A DNA stretch of 64,000 nucleotides from Hemerocallis citrina (taxonomy: Eukaryota; Streptophyta; Magnoliopsida; Asparagales; Asphodelaceae). The position numbers and the translations under genes are program-made. The notes below the pieces were generated by a model that saw nothing but the letters and a program-made list of their open reading frames with translations, had not been told where the DNA came from and did not search any database. Shown one piece after another: positions 34,140-47,340 of this stretch. The stretch covers positions 202,735,173 to 202,799,172 of the forward strand of contig CM030366.1 in the NCBI GenBank assembly GCA_017893485.1, in the 5' to 3' direction. The stretch's first letter is position 1, and each line of letters starts with the position of its first letter.

Positions 34140-34520
34140 TTATGGTGTGTCAAATATAATGGCTATTATTTACTTGTTAATTTTTGACATGCTTGTTGTT
34201 AGAAGAGATCTCTCTATTACAAATGGAGTTAAAACATTGTTATCCAAAGAATTTAGCATGAAACACCTAGGTGTTATGGACACCATATTAGGTAGAAGGT
34301 TGAATTTCAGTCGGCAAGGGATAACCCTTAGTCAAATTTATTTAATCAATAATGTGTTCCAAAAGTGAGGATATAGTGACTGAAAGTGTGTTTTGAAACA
34401 TTTTATGATTATGATAAAAGGTTGATACCTAATGGTGGTACAACTATGAGACAATTAGATCATTCTAAACTTATTGAAAGTTTCATGTATACAAAGATCT
34501 ATACTAACAGACATAGACTT
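34140..34520 (+). pseudogene. copia-2 reverse transcriptase remnant
   Basis: The longest open piece (34147-34365) contains FDMLVVRRDLSITNGVK, then LLSKEFSMKHLGVMDTILG and FSRQGITLSQIYLINNV. This is the copia RT segment following the catalytic YVDD (here the position reads IFDM). Frame changes follow, then MRQLDHSKLIES and FMYTK. It matches the RT remnant of copia-1. The element cannot make a working polymerase. Confidence 0.75.
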
Positions 34521-34857
34521 TGAGGTAGGTATGATATGCAGATTCACTAATAATTCTATTATTACACATTGGAGTGCCCTAAGAGGCTAATGAGATACTT
34601 GAGAGGTACTTAGAAGTTTTCTCTGTACTACTCTAGTCATCCTTCAGAAGTGAATGGATGATCTGATGCATTATAGTGCTCAGAATTTAGTGAAAGTCAA
34701 CAACTAGTAGATATGTGTTTACACTAGGTGGAACAGAAATGTTGTGAAAATCAAAAGGCCAACATGTATTGTGCTATCATCCATGAAATCAGACATTTAT
34801 GTGTTATCATCTGTAGGGGAAGAGGCTGAGTGGATTGAAGGGCTTGTTTTTAGTCAT

Positions 34858-37800
34858 TGTCACACACCGCTTTCCAAAAGAATATGGAATACGGTACGCG
34901 ACTAAGCCCAGCGGATAGTTTCCACCATCCATAAGCTGTACGGACCTACTTGACTCATCATAACAGTAAATATAACAGTATACTCCAACCAGGCATGCAA
35001 AAACAATCATAACTCAACAGCATTTATTGCATCAATAATAAATGTTCCAACAAATACTAGATCCGAAACAAAACAATAATCCTGGGACAATAAGCCCAAA
35101 TACAAATTTCAATACAGTTCATGAAATAAAATAGTTTATCAAAATATTTTAAGCAAATTATTCCAATTGCGCAGCTCAAATCTTTTGCTCACCAAATCCA
35201 GTAGGCAATTGATCAACAAACCTGCTCATATGGCAATTACAAGGAAAACAAGGAAATAGGAAAACATAATGCCCGTTGGATGCAAGTCCGGGCCGTAAGC
35301 AATACAAGTAGGAAAATGAAGGGAAAAATTAAACTAAATAGCTAATACTAACATGGAGAGGGTAGCAAATATAACAGTCTACAAATGACAGTAAGAAGTG
35401 TAGTGATAACAGGAGAAGCATAACAGTAATAGTATGGATCAACAGTAATAGTGTGTCAACGGTAGCAGTAATCAACAGTAACAGTAAAGTCCACAGTAAT
35501 CGTAACAGGGTATGACAGTGTAAACAGTTATTCTTATGTCTAATTTTCATTACTAACTAGGTAGCACTTCATGCGTCTTAGATTTTACCACATGATTGCT
35601 ACATCAAACAGTTTTGCTTTAAGATTTTGTAGTGGAACTTCTATAGGGCAATATATTCAGATAAACAGTAACAGTAACGGTAATAACAATAAACAGTGTT
35701 ATGGATCATGCCCTCATGCATCCAGAGATAAACAGCAGGTACCACAGTAAACAGTGGGAAAACGAGTCCCTTCTGAATATGTATTTCCCTTAAAAATCCC
35801 GGCTTGATTTCTTTTATTATTAATGAACATGCGTAAATGAATACAAACAGGATAAAGACATGGCAAGAAAAGGAAATAAGTCTAAGATGAAACAGTGATT
35901 ACAACGGTTGAAAAAAACAACTCATATTGGTCAAAACAACGAAAATTTCAGTTCTAGACAGCAAGACACTATTGTACCAAATCTGAGATTTCCGTTGCTA
36001 CAGAATAACAAATCCAGATCTGTTAGAAAATCTAGAAGCTAGACTCTCTGCAGATTCCAACACATGTATATAATTCACATATCAGCCACAGAAATAGGGT
36101 CGAAAACAACGTTTAATACAGAAATCATGTTCAGTCAGAAAATGCAAAATCTTGTTTATAGACATGAAAAGAATTGAAAATCATCATAATTAAATCTTAG
36201 AAAAATCTGAAAGATTCCTTAACATATCTAGTTTCAAAATATAAAATATCATGAATTTACATTACAGATAGTATAGTCAACAAAATTGGAAAAATAGAGT
36301 AATTCAACAAAATCTCGATTCTGAAAGTTCAGACACAGCAGTACCAAGACAGAGATAATTCATAAAATACAATTCGAAATCTAGAGCCATCAAAAGGTTG
36401 ATAAAATAGACAAATATGACTACAGTTCTTATTCACAAACTTTTCATCAAAAACGAATAGAATCAGTTTGAAAACATAATTCTTTACTGAACAGCATGCA
36501 GTTTCGAATATTTCAATTGGTTTCAAAAGCATAAAATGAGATGCAAAAGTCATTAATTAATTCCATAAAATTTATGGATTGATCCCAGTTATATCTAAAC
36601 ATACTCAGCAAAATATAGAGTTCAAATTTTACTTTTAATATCAGTTTTAAAATAAAATTCCATACAGAATACATATAGTTCATAATCTGGAATATACGAT
36701 ATGTCTGCAATAAAACAGCAATAATTTATGCTTCAAAACTCAGAATTCAGATCCGTTGAAAGTTCTGAAAACTAGAAATCAGAGGCTACAAATTATGTTC
36801 ACAAACTTATTTATTTTACTGATGTTAACAGGGTCGAAATTACTGTACAAAAATAGGACAGCAACAACAAAAGTTCTCTTATGCATTTTATCAAACAACT
36901 TAATTACAAACGGTCCAACCTAGATGTCATACAAAGCATGGTATATGTGGTTTACTCAAATCAACATGGTATTTGAATAAATAGTCTATAATGAGATAAT
37001 ACATCCAACAAGCATCTATGTAACGTCATCTACAATATACGGTGTGCCATAACAACATACAGTCAAAGTACCATCTAATCTAATTATTTTCATGCAACGG
37101 GTGTCAATTATTATAACTACTCATGATCAAGAGATGATGTCAATGGTTATCCTAACAAAATAGAATCATCATGAGAGTACAAATATTTTCATACTAGATT
37201 ACTTACGGTATTAACTTGTATGACAAAAAGAACACATAAAAGCTATTTGCCTGTTATGAAGACGACGGAAACGAAAAATAGAATAACAAGAACAGATCCC
37301 GAACAATGAACACAACGAACAAAGAGATGAGAAATCCAATCCAAAACACGCACACACAAGGGACGGCAGCCAACGATAGCGATATCGAACAACAGCAACA
37401 CCAGTAACGGCAGCGGCATGGGGATGGCGATGACGGCGTGGGAGACGAGTGGCGACTGGGGTCGCGGTGATGCTCGACCACAGAGAGGATGAAAGGAAGG
37501 GGCTCAGCCTGGGTGTGCATCGCGAAGTCGACGACGGCGAAGGGGAAGAGGAGTGGGAGAACGGGAGATGGGTGGTCGGAGGTTGTCACCGACGTCGGAG
37601 AAGAACGACGACAGCAAGAGGCAGGGTCGGGAGGGGGATAGTTCGGGAGTAGGAGAGAGAGAGAGGGTGACGGCTAGAGAGAGAAATATTGTATTAGGGT
37701 TTGATAATTAGGGTTAGGTTACAATTAGGGTGTTTATACAGAGACAATATGGATTTGGGTAAACTGGGTAGTATCCAATAGGGTAAAAAGAATCCAATAA

Positions 37801-38029
37801 CAGACAATTATGCCATGAAATAGGTTTAAACAATAGACGAGATTAAGAACAAATTGTAGATCAACAAAGAGAATAAAAAGCTGAATCAAACAGAGAATGA
37901 ATCACAAGAAAGAGAAGAACAATGCACCATACAATGAAAAGAAATTAAATACACCCAGAAATAAAATAAATAAATCAAGAATTTTATTAAATAAAATTAA
38001 AAATACAAATATGAGCAATAGGGGTTACA
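34858..38029 (-). mobile_element. Solo long LTR of a second long-LTR family
   Basis: It starts TGTCACACACCGC and ends GGGGTTACA, with perfect duplication GTCAT (34853-34857, 38030-38034). It interrupts copia-2 between the RT and RNase H remnants (copia-1 reads straight through at about 10465). On the minus strand a TATA-like TATAAACA (37732-37739) precedes a CT-rich, then GC-rich leader (37260-37660), which suggests minus orientation. A block of CAGTAA/ACAGTA repeats lies at 35385-35720. The ORFs in the GC-rich leader are not recognisable proteins. Confidence 0.85.
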
Positions 38030-38300
38030 GTCATCCACTTGGAAGTTTAAGTTATTCTCTACTTCTATCCGTCGACTAACAAGCTACAATGCACTGTAGC
38101 TCATAACTCACTCTATAATAGTAAGAAGAGTATACTAAGATTGAAAGATGCCTAGTTGAAATTTCTCATAAATAAAGTGCAATTGGGATAAATTATGTTT
38201 AATGCTCTTACTAATAGAGTTGAAAGTGATCTAATTATCAAAACTATAGGGAAAATGAAGTTAAAATCTATTGAGCCAAAAGTTTTAACATCCTAGTTAT
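38030..38300 (+). pseudogene. copia-2 RNase H end remnant
   Basis: It resumes copia-2 after the solo LTR. FNALTNRVESDLIIKTIGKM (one frame) is the counterpart of ANALAKRLESDLIIKT in copia-1, the end of copia RNase H. Confidence 0.6.
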
Positions 38301-39463
38301 TTTGAAAATTAGAATCCAATTGGAGCCATAAAGAAGTTCAAACTTAAACATCAATTTTAGGCAGTTGGCATACTTTAGATAATTTGAAAAGTTTTATGTA
38401 AATTATTTTAATATATAATTTCATTCTAATTTTGATGATGCTATATATTCTCATAATTTATTTAGAATCATCTCATTATTCTCAAAGAAAACGTGAAAAC
38501 CTGTCGATGTGTTTCCGATGTTTAGAATTGTCGTTATATCATTCCAATTTTGATGATATATCTCTTTTATGGGTTTATGTTTCATTCCAAATTTGATGAT
38601 TCAGAATTAACCATAATTTATTTAACTATCTATCATTCAAATATAAAATATAGTATAGTTCTTGTGTAGAAACTATAATAGTTCTTATTCTTTATTTTGT
38701 TCAAGAAATTTGATTGTGATACTTACGTTACATTTTTGCTAAGTTAATTATGAATTGTACAAAGTTCTTTTGTTGAACTAGATACTTTATGAAATTCTTT
38801 AGAATTCTTGGAGATGTGTCTCTTGATATTCTTATTTTCAATAAGCTAGCAAAAATGAAGGAGTTGAATATGTCATTATAGATTTCAATATAATGATTTT
38901 TTCAAAATGGATGAGTAAACATAAAGCAGATTGCAATGATAGAATTTCAGTTTATTTGTCTCGAAAATAAATTTGTCACTTGTTTGGTAAAACTTCTATT
39001 GAGTTTAAGACTCTTGTGTTTATAAGCTTAAAACTCCTATTTTGTTCTTGAAATTTATTTGTATTGGTTGATTTTGAAACTATGACATATTTCTCCAATT
39101 GGTTTAGTCATTGTGAACTATTATCTTCTGATATGGTCTTTGAACTATTTGATTATTTTGGTTTAGTCTCATTTAAACTATTCTAGTTATAATTGATTTA
39201 GTCTATGAACCATATTCTTTTGTGATCCAATGATATAACAGGGCATTGCCTAATATATTGAGAATAAAGGATGAGCTTATTAGATATATAGATATATCTA
39301 TATAATAAAACACAAAGAAAGCTATCAAGTGGATCTTCTTCAACACCTCCCCCCCCCCCCCCCCACCCATACACACACACACACAAAATCAAAAGCCCAT
39401 ATCTAACCTTACAAAAAACATCCCCCCCCCCCCCCCCCCCCAAAAAAAAATAACTCCTTTATT

Positions 39464-39539
<76 letters not shown>

Positions 39540-39542
<3 letters not shown>

Positions 39543-40225
39543 TCTCTTCAGTTGCGCACCCTTCTTTTGCGTAGTCTCGTGCCACCCTTTCCTAGCCGTC
39601 TGATCTTCATCATGATCACGATGAAGATCTGATGGCTCTCCTTCTCCCACTCTCTGCCGTATTGAAGATGGGGGGTAAACTAGGAAAATTACCCCCCATC
39701 TGTCGCTCTCTCCCTTATCTGTTTTCCCGCTATCTCTCTCTTCATCTCCTTCCCCAGATCAAAGAAGTGAAGAAAACCCTAGCAACTTTGATTTCGTGAT
39801 CTCCGCCCCAAATCGAAGTGCCAAAAACCCAGTGCCCCAAATCGAAGATCCGTTGCTCCTCACCCTAAAATCTCCTTACTTCTGCTCTGGGAACTCCCCC
39901 CCCCCCCAAATCGAAACCCTACCTCCCCAAATTGCATCGCTCTTCCCCAAATCGTAATTGAAGAAACCCTCTTCTCTTACCCAAATCGATATCCGTTGCT
40001 CCTCCCCCTAAACCCTCCTTTGTGCTGCTCTTGGAATTCCCCCCAAATCGGAACCCTAGCTCCACAAATCGCAAGCCTCTTCCCGAAATCTAAATCGAAG
40101 AAACCCTACTCTCTTCCCCAAAGAGAAGATACCTCATTCCATCCCCTCCCTTACCCCACGTCGCTGCTCTCTTGCTGCGATTTTCCTCCGAAAATCTACC
40201 TTACCCAAATCGAAGGTGGCTCGGA
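39540..40225 (+). repeat. Left terminal inverted repeat of the Mutator-like element
   Basis: It is complementary to 46580-47265 at about nine bases in ten by eye. It has poly-C expansion near 39897-39907. Reading frames shared by both arms (for example PLNPPLCCSWNSPQIGTLAP) arise because the arms are inverted copies. Confidence 0.8.
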
Positions 40226-40689
40226 GTTGAGTTCTGTCATTTGATAAGAGGCTACTGAAGGGAAGTGTTTGATTCTCACCTTATTCAGTTTGTTGCATTT
40301 TTTTACCATGCGAGTTCTTGTCTTTTGTCAATCAGTAGGCAATGATGAATTTCACAATATAGTAGGCTTGAGTTATTATATGATACTTAGTTGCTAGAGT
40401 TATTATATGATAATCAGTAGGCAATGAGTAATGAGCCTTTGCTGTATGTTAATTTGTTGCATTTGTTATACTTTGCTCTTTCTTCATTTGGTGTTGTTGC
40501 TGCATTTAATATGTAGGCAATGACGTTGTTTTACTGCCAGTCTTGCAGTTGCTATACGTTCCTCACTGTTAGTTTTTCAAATGAATGAGGGAACACGAAG
40601 GAGAGAAGGAGACTGTTTATGTTTCGATTGAGTTATAATACTCATTTAAACAAATTATATGGCATGGCATTAATATGCAGCCCTAGTCA

Positions 40690-41080
40690 GTGATGATTGA
40701 ATTGTTGAGTAATTTGCAGCATCTTTGTGTACTTGAACATAGAATGAGTAGGAAATTTGTGAAGTTAGAATGTGTACTTGAACTTAGAATGTGTACACTC
40801 TTAATCAAAAATTTATGTGTACTTGAACTTAGAATGAATATGAAAATTGTGACAGTTTTTTTGGCATTTCAGTTTGATCTTAGTTATGTCGCTCTTGCTT
40901 GAGCTGTTGAAATTTTGATCTCAGTTTTGGTTGATCCAAACTATGCTTATTTGGTTGATCCAAATCAATTTTCATGTTGATTCTTTTGATTATACGTTGA
41001 CGATATGATTATGTGTTTGATACCCATATTTCTGTCCATTTGTAAATGATTACACAATCAGGATAACATTGAAGTTTATG
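40690..41080 (+). repeat. Arm of an internal inverted duplication (partner 42700-43095)
   Basis: 40720-41080 is the reverse complement of 42700-43095 with few changes. The arms give mirror-image reading frames (shared string LCVLELRMNMKIVTVFLAFQ), which are therefore not evidence of a gene. A direct 85-bp repeat also links 40638-40720 with 41260-41345. Confidence 0.7.
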
Positions 41081-41149
41081 AAAATTGCTGTATTGAAGCT
41101 AAGAAAAAAGTTAGCTAGGGTTTTTTTCATTAAGGCAGAGAGCGCGTGA

Positions 41150-41250
41150 AGAAAAGCCATCAGATCTTCATCATGATCACGATGAATATCAGACGGTTAT
41201 GGTCTCGTGCGCACGAGACTGCGCACTATAGGGGTGCGCAACTGAAGACT
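41150..41250. repeat. Extra internal copy of the Mutator right terminus
   Basis: It contains CCATCAGATCTTCATCATGA, TCACGATGAA and finally GGTGCGCAACTGAAGACT, like the outer right terminus at 47165-47265. It is followed directly by a duplicate of 40638-40720. This looks like a second, internally placed element end or a rearrangement product. Confidence 0.65.
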
Positions 41251-42699
41251 ACTCATATATATAATACTCATTCAAACAAACTAGATGGCATGGCATTAAT
41301 ATGCAGCCCTAGTCAGTGATGATTGAATTGTTAAGAAATTTGTAGAATATTTTCATTTGAAAATACCGATGCTTGTCCACTTCTCTGTTGCATTTGATGC
41401 ACTGAAGATTCTGAATTTTTTGTTGAACTGAGATTTTATTAGCCTACTATCATTTAAAAAGTTGTTTTCTGAGACTAATGCTACTTCAAAAATTGCAACA
41501 TGAATTTAGAGGTTACAAATCATGCAACAACAATGATTTGAATCGTAGCTAATTCTTGTGTTTTTTTTAATGTTTTTGTTTTAATTTTAGCAGCATAAGA
41601 GGATCAGGAAGACGAGGTACTAGACTAACCGAATAAGAAGATGATGAAGTAGATGGAGCTGAAATGGCTAGACTAACTACTTGCTAGCAGAGTTCATGCA
41701 CACAATTTTTGTTCAATTGGAGCTGAAATAGCTAATTAAGTTTTGTGTGCAGTTTGAGTGTGTTTTCATTTATTTGTTATTGTAGGACTGGAGAAGACAA
41801 GTTTACTGTAATTATGTGTAATGGATTGTTGTAATGGCTTTGATAAGAATGTAGTAGCAAATTTGAAATAAAATAATCTTTTCTGTGCAATTTGAGTGTG
41901 TTTATATTTGAATTCATTTACAGTATTGGTATAATTTCCTTTATCTTTCAGTTTTAGTGCATTGAGGTAAATTTTATTGAATGATGGTCCAGTATGGGAC
42001 TGTGTATATTTCATCTCTTTTTTCCTCTTCGATCAGCTATGCAGTAGAAAAGGAGAAGAAAGAAGTTGACTCTTGTTTTTCTGTAACTACAGAATGAGTG
42101 TGAGAATCCTACCCATGCTCATTCATACGCTGGGATTTGGTCTTGTACCTGTGCCCCACCTTTTTGGTCCAGGATGCCAAAGCCCTCGCATGATGGTAGC
42201 TATAAAGTTGCAAAATGCATACTTGAGGGATTTGAATACTTTATAGTGTGACTATGAAAAATGTATATAATCCTCTGATCTTGGTACTCTCTCATCTCTC
42301 TCCAATACACTTGCGTAGATTGCTCTGATCTTTTTTCTGCTCTATCTTTGTGTAGCACTAAAACTGAAGGATCAAATTTCTGAAGGATCCAAAACTGAAG
42401 GATACCAAAACTGAAGGACAGAAACATGGGTAACCAGATTGTGTAACCATTTACAAATGGACAGAAACATGGGTATCAAACACTATCCAGATTGTGTAAC
42501 CATTTACAATTTCTGCAATTTTCATAAGCTTCAATACAACAATTTCCATAGTTTGGATCAACCAAATAAGCTTCAATACAGCAAATGGAACCAAATAAGC
42601 TTAAAATTCTGCAATTTCCATAGCTTTAATACAGCAAATGGATAGAAATGGACTAAAATTTCTGCTCTATCTTTGTGTTTTTCTTAGCTTCAATACAGC

Positions 42700-43095
42700 A
42701 ATTTCCATAAGCTTCAACGCTATCCAGATTGTGTAACCATTTACAAATGGACAGAAACATAGGTATCAAACACATAATCATATCGTCAACGTATAATCAT
42801 AAGAATCAACATGAAAACTGATTTGGATCAACCAAATAAGCATAGTTTGGATCAACCAAAACTGACATCAAAATTTCAACAGCTCAAGCAAGAGCGACAA
42901 AACTGAGATCAAACTGAAATGCCAAAAAAACTGTCACAATTTTCATATTCATCCTAAGTTCAAGTACACATAAATTTTTGATTAAGAGTGCACACATTCT
43001 GAGTTCAAATACACATTCTAAGTTCACAAATTTCCTACTCATTCTAAGTTCAAGTACACATTCTAAGTTCACAAAATTTCTTCTTTTCTGCTTGA
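42700..43095 (-). repeat. Second arm of the internal inverted duplication
   Basis: Partner of 40720-41080. Both are within the Mutator-like element. Confidence 0.7.
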
Positions 43096-43932
43096 GTTGC
43101 GACTGCTGTTGCATGAGCTGCGGCTGCTGATACTGCTTCCACTCTGCATTTACAACATGAGTTTGCAGCTTAATTTCACAACATAAACAGAGAACATGAT
43201 TTCACAACAACATGAATACTAAAAAAAAAAGTAGGCTCAGAAACAACATAGCTTATTATAAGTGAATTGTTATGCCATGCCTAATAGCTTTGAATCAACC
43301 ACAAGTGTATCAAATGCATATAAATTGAGAAGCACTATGGCTGCATTATTATGCCATGCCTAATAGCTGCGGCCCAATTTGTAGTACCCCACCTCTACTA
43401 AGGATCTACAACGAAAGGGACTATTGTAATCAATTCCCAACCAAAACTGAGATTTTATTAGAACTAATGTAAGCACTATGGTTGATCTAAATCAGTTTTC
43501 ATGTTGATTCTTATGATTATACGTTGACGATATGATTATTTGTTTGATACCCATGTTTCTGACCAAAAAAAAAACAAACTTATGATTATATGTTTGATAA
43601 TCAAAATCCAACCTTATGTTGGGAAATAAACCAAAAAAAGAGTTCAATAAGTCCCTTCATTGCATATCATAAACTGAGTTGTCGAAAGCTAATAAACAAC
43701 AACAAAAACTGCTCAACCTAAGAACCAAACTGAAACAGACTGAACATTCAATCAGCCAACAAAATCACCCGTAAGAAGTGATGCACATAATTATACTTGT
43801 GATGGTAGGTGGGGGAAATACATAATTGAATTTGATCACCTGGACTTTTCACCACTGCCTACGAACACAACAGCAGGAAAAATTTTACAAAGGAACTAAA
43901 TTTAAAACATAACAGTGAATCAAACACTTCCT

Positions 43933-46279
43933 TTAGTTCATTGTATCCACAATGTCATCGGAATTTTCTTCACTAGAGGAATCCATTTCTTGTGCATTGG
44001 ACGCACTAAACAAAAAAAAAAAGTAAACATAAACATAGTCACAAACAATATCCAAATTGAAACAATTAATATGAAAGTTGAGATAGTTAGACATACTATA
44101 CCTATCAAGCTTCTTTGAGCAAGTTCTCGCATCGTGGCCTTGTCCCCGTAAACCACAACAATTGCACTTTCTTGGTTTACCTCTAGTTTTTTCTCGCATT
44201 GGCTTCAACCTCTTTCCACTTGGTCTTCCCTTAGTTTTGCATTGGGTTGGCTCTTCAACGGAAACTTGAGACAATAGCAAGTCCTTCCCATAAGGTCGTG
44301 TTCCACTACCTTTGGCTACTCCACTACCTTGAGGTTGCGTAGGAACAAAGCCTTCAATATACTTGAGCAAGTTTTCATGCATGAACGCGTAACCTTCATC
44401 GGAAGCTAATCCAATTTCAACAAATTGTTTTGCTAAATTACTCAACTCACAATAGCGGGATGCAAAATTCTTGCCATTGCCTTCATCAATGCCTCTAATA
44501 TTTGTGAAGGTGTAGTTTCTTCTAATCACCTCGCGTGACCATTTTCATAAAATATATTGTTGCAGGAGTTCATTACAATTTGAGTACTTAAGAAAAGCCA
44601 GAAGATGCTTGGAAGGGATGCCAGTAAATTCAAACATATAGCATGAACAGCTACCAAACTGAGTTCCCTTGGCATAAGTAATAATGGTCGCATTTTCAAC
44701 TCTACCACACAACCTCACTGCGTAATAGGCATTTGCAGCATTTTCATGGTCTTTCACCAAACTCACATTATATAAAAGGCTTGATTTGAGTTGCTTTTGG
44801 AAGTCATAGAACATTACCAAAGTATACACTTGGGCCATTTGTTCCTCCATGTATCATTCAGTCTTCAATTTAGGTTTTTTCTCAAGTGTATGATGATTTT
44901 CTTTAAGTTCTTGTTCTCTTTGTTTTACAATTACTCTCTCAAAAATTACGGCAAATTCTAGAAGTGAGTACTTCTTTTGAGTATGCTTCTTTAAGAAAGA
45001 ATTCATTGTCTCACTTCTTTGGCTACTTAACATGCCGGCCCAAAAGTGAGGCCTATGATAAACTGGGGCCCATTTTTCACGGATTTCAAAATTATCATTC
45101 AACCATTTATTATTTTCTGCTCCATATTCTATCATCAATGACTTCCATTTTTCTTCAAAAGAAATGATGTTATAAGAATTCCAAATAATATCTTTAAAAA
45201 CTTCCATAAAGTTAACATTTTGAACCAATTGAGGCACCTCTCCGGGGATCTTATCTAAAATATGACATACACAATACCTATGGCGAATTTGAGGAAAAAC
45301 TTATTTTATTGCAGCACCTATCTCGCGGTCTTGATCCGTTATAATGCCAAGTGGAGCATGTTTCATGACTCCTAACCATTTTTCAAATAACCAAACAAAA
45401 GAGGCAGTTGTTTCATTTGGAATCAAGCCACAACCCAGAAAAAACTGACTGCCACTGATGATTCATTCCCACAAATGGTACAAATAGCATTCCGTAACGA
45501 TTTGTACTGTGTGTTGCATCAAAAGAAACTGCATCACCAAACTCTTCATAATTCATCCGAGCAATTCCATCTACCCAAATACAATGAGACAATCTACCAC
45601 TCATCTTGCTCGAATGCATTAAAAAATGAAGGATCTTTTTCCTTTTGCCACTGAAAAAAGTCAATCAGCATTTGGCCATTGTGTCCTTTCATCGACTTCC
45701 TCAAGTCCCTTTCATGATTTCTATCAATTTCAGTAAATCAAACCTTATCATATCCCCCACTAGTATTTTTTAAAAAAATCATTTGTTTGCATGTAGGGAT
45801 ATTAACACCCGAAAGTTGTTCCATTAATAGTTTATCTGAACTAGATACAACACGATTTCGCGACAACAAATGTCGTCTACCGGGTGAGGTGAAAGAATGA
45901 TTGTGTACTTCATGAATGAATAAAATGACCATGAATTTGTTACTTTGTTTAATTTCACACGCACAAGAGCATTGCAAGAAGTTCTAGATGTAGTTCCCAT
46001 CCTAACATCATTATTCTTACTTTTCGACACCCCCGCTTTATTACAAAGAAAAGTCTTGTCCACTATTCACCATCCTTGACTTTTTGACCTCGATCCCTTA
46101 TGCATTTGAAACCCACCACATTTTGCATAACTATCATAAAAATGTTTGGCTTCTACAAGGGTATCAAATGTCATACCTAGCTTTGGGATTAGATGCTCGT
46201 CAACTGTGGGTGTAAAATCACCTTCTTGTACCGACAAAAAATTGTCACTGAGTTGTTAGCAACCTTCCCCACTCTCCAT
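43933..46279 (-). pseudogene. FAR1/FRS-type Mutator transposase, decayed
   Basis: Read on the minus strand from ATG at 46279, the family's domain order is present. A FAR1 DNA-binding domain (LGMTFDTLVEAKHFYDSYAK, then FLCNKAG, SCNALVRVKL, HEVHNHSF) is followed by the MULE DDE transposase domain (GDAVSFDATHSTNRYGMLFV, FVGMNHQ, then IITDQD at about 45345-45331, HRYCVCHILDK and SSQRSETMNSFLKKH), a SWIM zinc finger (CSCYMFEFTGIPSKH) and a C-terminal zinc knuckle (CNCCGLRGQGHDARTC). Early stops (after GEGC and KSQGW) and several frame changes break it; the longest open piece is the C-terminal 198 codons. It resembles both transposases and host FAR1-related proteins, but its place between Mutator inverted repeats marks it as transposase. 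Confidence 0.8.
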
Positions 46280-46579
46280 ACCTATTAAAAATTATCAATA
46301 TATAATCAAATTTTAATAAATGAATCATAAATACATGTATAAATTTTCAGATATAGAACATGATTTGAATCCATTGAACAGATTGCTTTTATCACAGCAA
46401 TCTTGAACTACAAGTGAAAAACACTATCTGCTCACAAAAGATTGCTTTTTTTTTTTCCCGAAGTAGAAATCTCAGTTGAAAAAAATTTCCCCACCAAAAT
46501 TTTAAATGAAAAACACTCTCACCTCACAAACACATCTTTTTCTAATCAAAGTGGAAGGTGAAAAAAAATATACCTGAAA

Positions 46580-47261
46580 TTGTCAAGAGATGGTTGGCTG
46601 TCTGGAGGTAGATTTTCGAAGGAAAATCGCACCAAGAGAGCAGTGGCGTGGGGTAAGGGAGGGGATGGAATGAGGTTTCTTCTCTTTGGGGAAGAGAGTA
46701 GGGTTTCTTCGATTTAGCTTTCGGGAAGAGGCTTGCGATTTGTGGAGCTAGGGTTCCGATTTGGGGGGAATTCCAAGAGCAGCACAAAGGAGGGTTTAGG
46801 GGGAGGAGCAACGGGTATCGATTTGGGTAAGAGAAGAGGGTTTCTTCAATTACGATTTGGGGAAGAGGGATGCAATTTGGGGAGGTAGGGTTTCGATTTG
46901 GGGGGGAACTTCCAGAGCAGAAGTAAGGAGAGTTTAGGGTGAGGAGCAACGGATCTTCGATTTGGGGCACTGGGTTTTTGGCACTTCGATTTGGGGAGGA
47001 GATCACGAAATCGAAGTCGCTAGAGTTTTCTTCACTTATTCGATCAGGGGAAGGAGATGAAGAGAGAGACATCGGGGAAAGAGATAAGGGAGAGAGCGGC
47101 AGATGGGGGTTAATTTTCCTAGTTTACCCCCCATCTTCAATACGAGAGAGAGCGGGAGAAGGAGAGCCATCAGATCTTCATCGTGATCATGATGAAGATC
47201 GGACGGCTAGGAAAGGGTGCGCATGAGAGTGCGCAAGAGAAGGGTGCACAACTGAAGAGAA

Positions 47262-47265
<4 letters not shown>
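46580..47265 (-). repeat. Right terminal inverted repeat of the Mutator-like element
   Basis: Partner of 39540-40225, ending CAACTGAAGAGAACT. It acts as the 5' leader side of the minus-strand transposase. Confidence 0.8.

Positions 47266-47340
<75 letters not shown>

Larger units (their letters stand above)
39540..47265 (-). mobile_element. Mutator-like element with long inverted repeats
   Basis: The ends AGTTCTCTTCAGTTG and complement begin inverted repeats of about 0.65 kb (39540-40225 and 46580-47265), including ATCTTCATCATGATCACGAT and a leader with GGGGGGTAAACTAGGAAAAT. It contains a FAR1-type transposase pseudogene on the minus strand (43933-46279). The insertion lies in TA-rich sequence (39466-39537 and 47281-47333), so the 9-bp duplication cannot be read. 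A further partial right end is present at 41150-41250. Confidence 0.85.

Noticed and set aside
37254..37652. ORFs on both strands in a GC-rich block
   Set aside because: They lie in the leader region of a solo LTR, overlap antisense, and show no recognisable similarity.
39459..39650. ORF ending in (IY)n
   Set aside because: Translation of the TA microsatellite at the Mutator boundary.
40690..43114. Two similar ORFs on opposite strands suggesting a conserved small protein
   Set aside because: They are mirror images of an inverted duplication, so similarity is not evidence of coding.
46542..47072. 176-codon minus ORF resembling 39996-40244
   Set aside because: Both are the arms of the Mutator terminal inverted repeat; the frame is a by-product.
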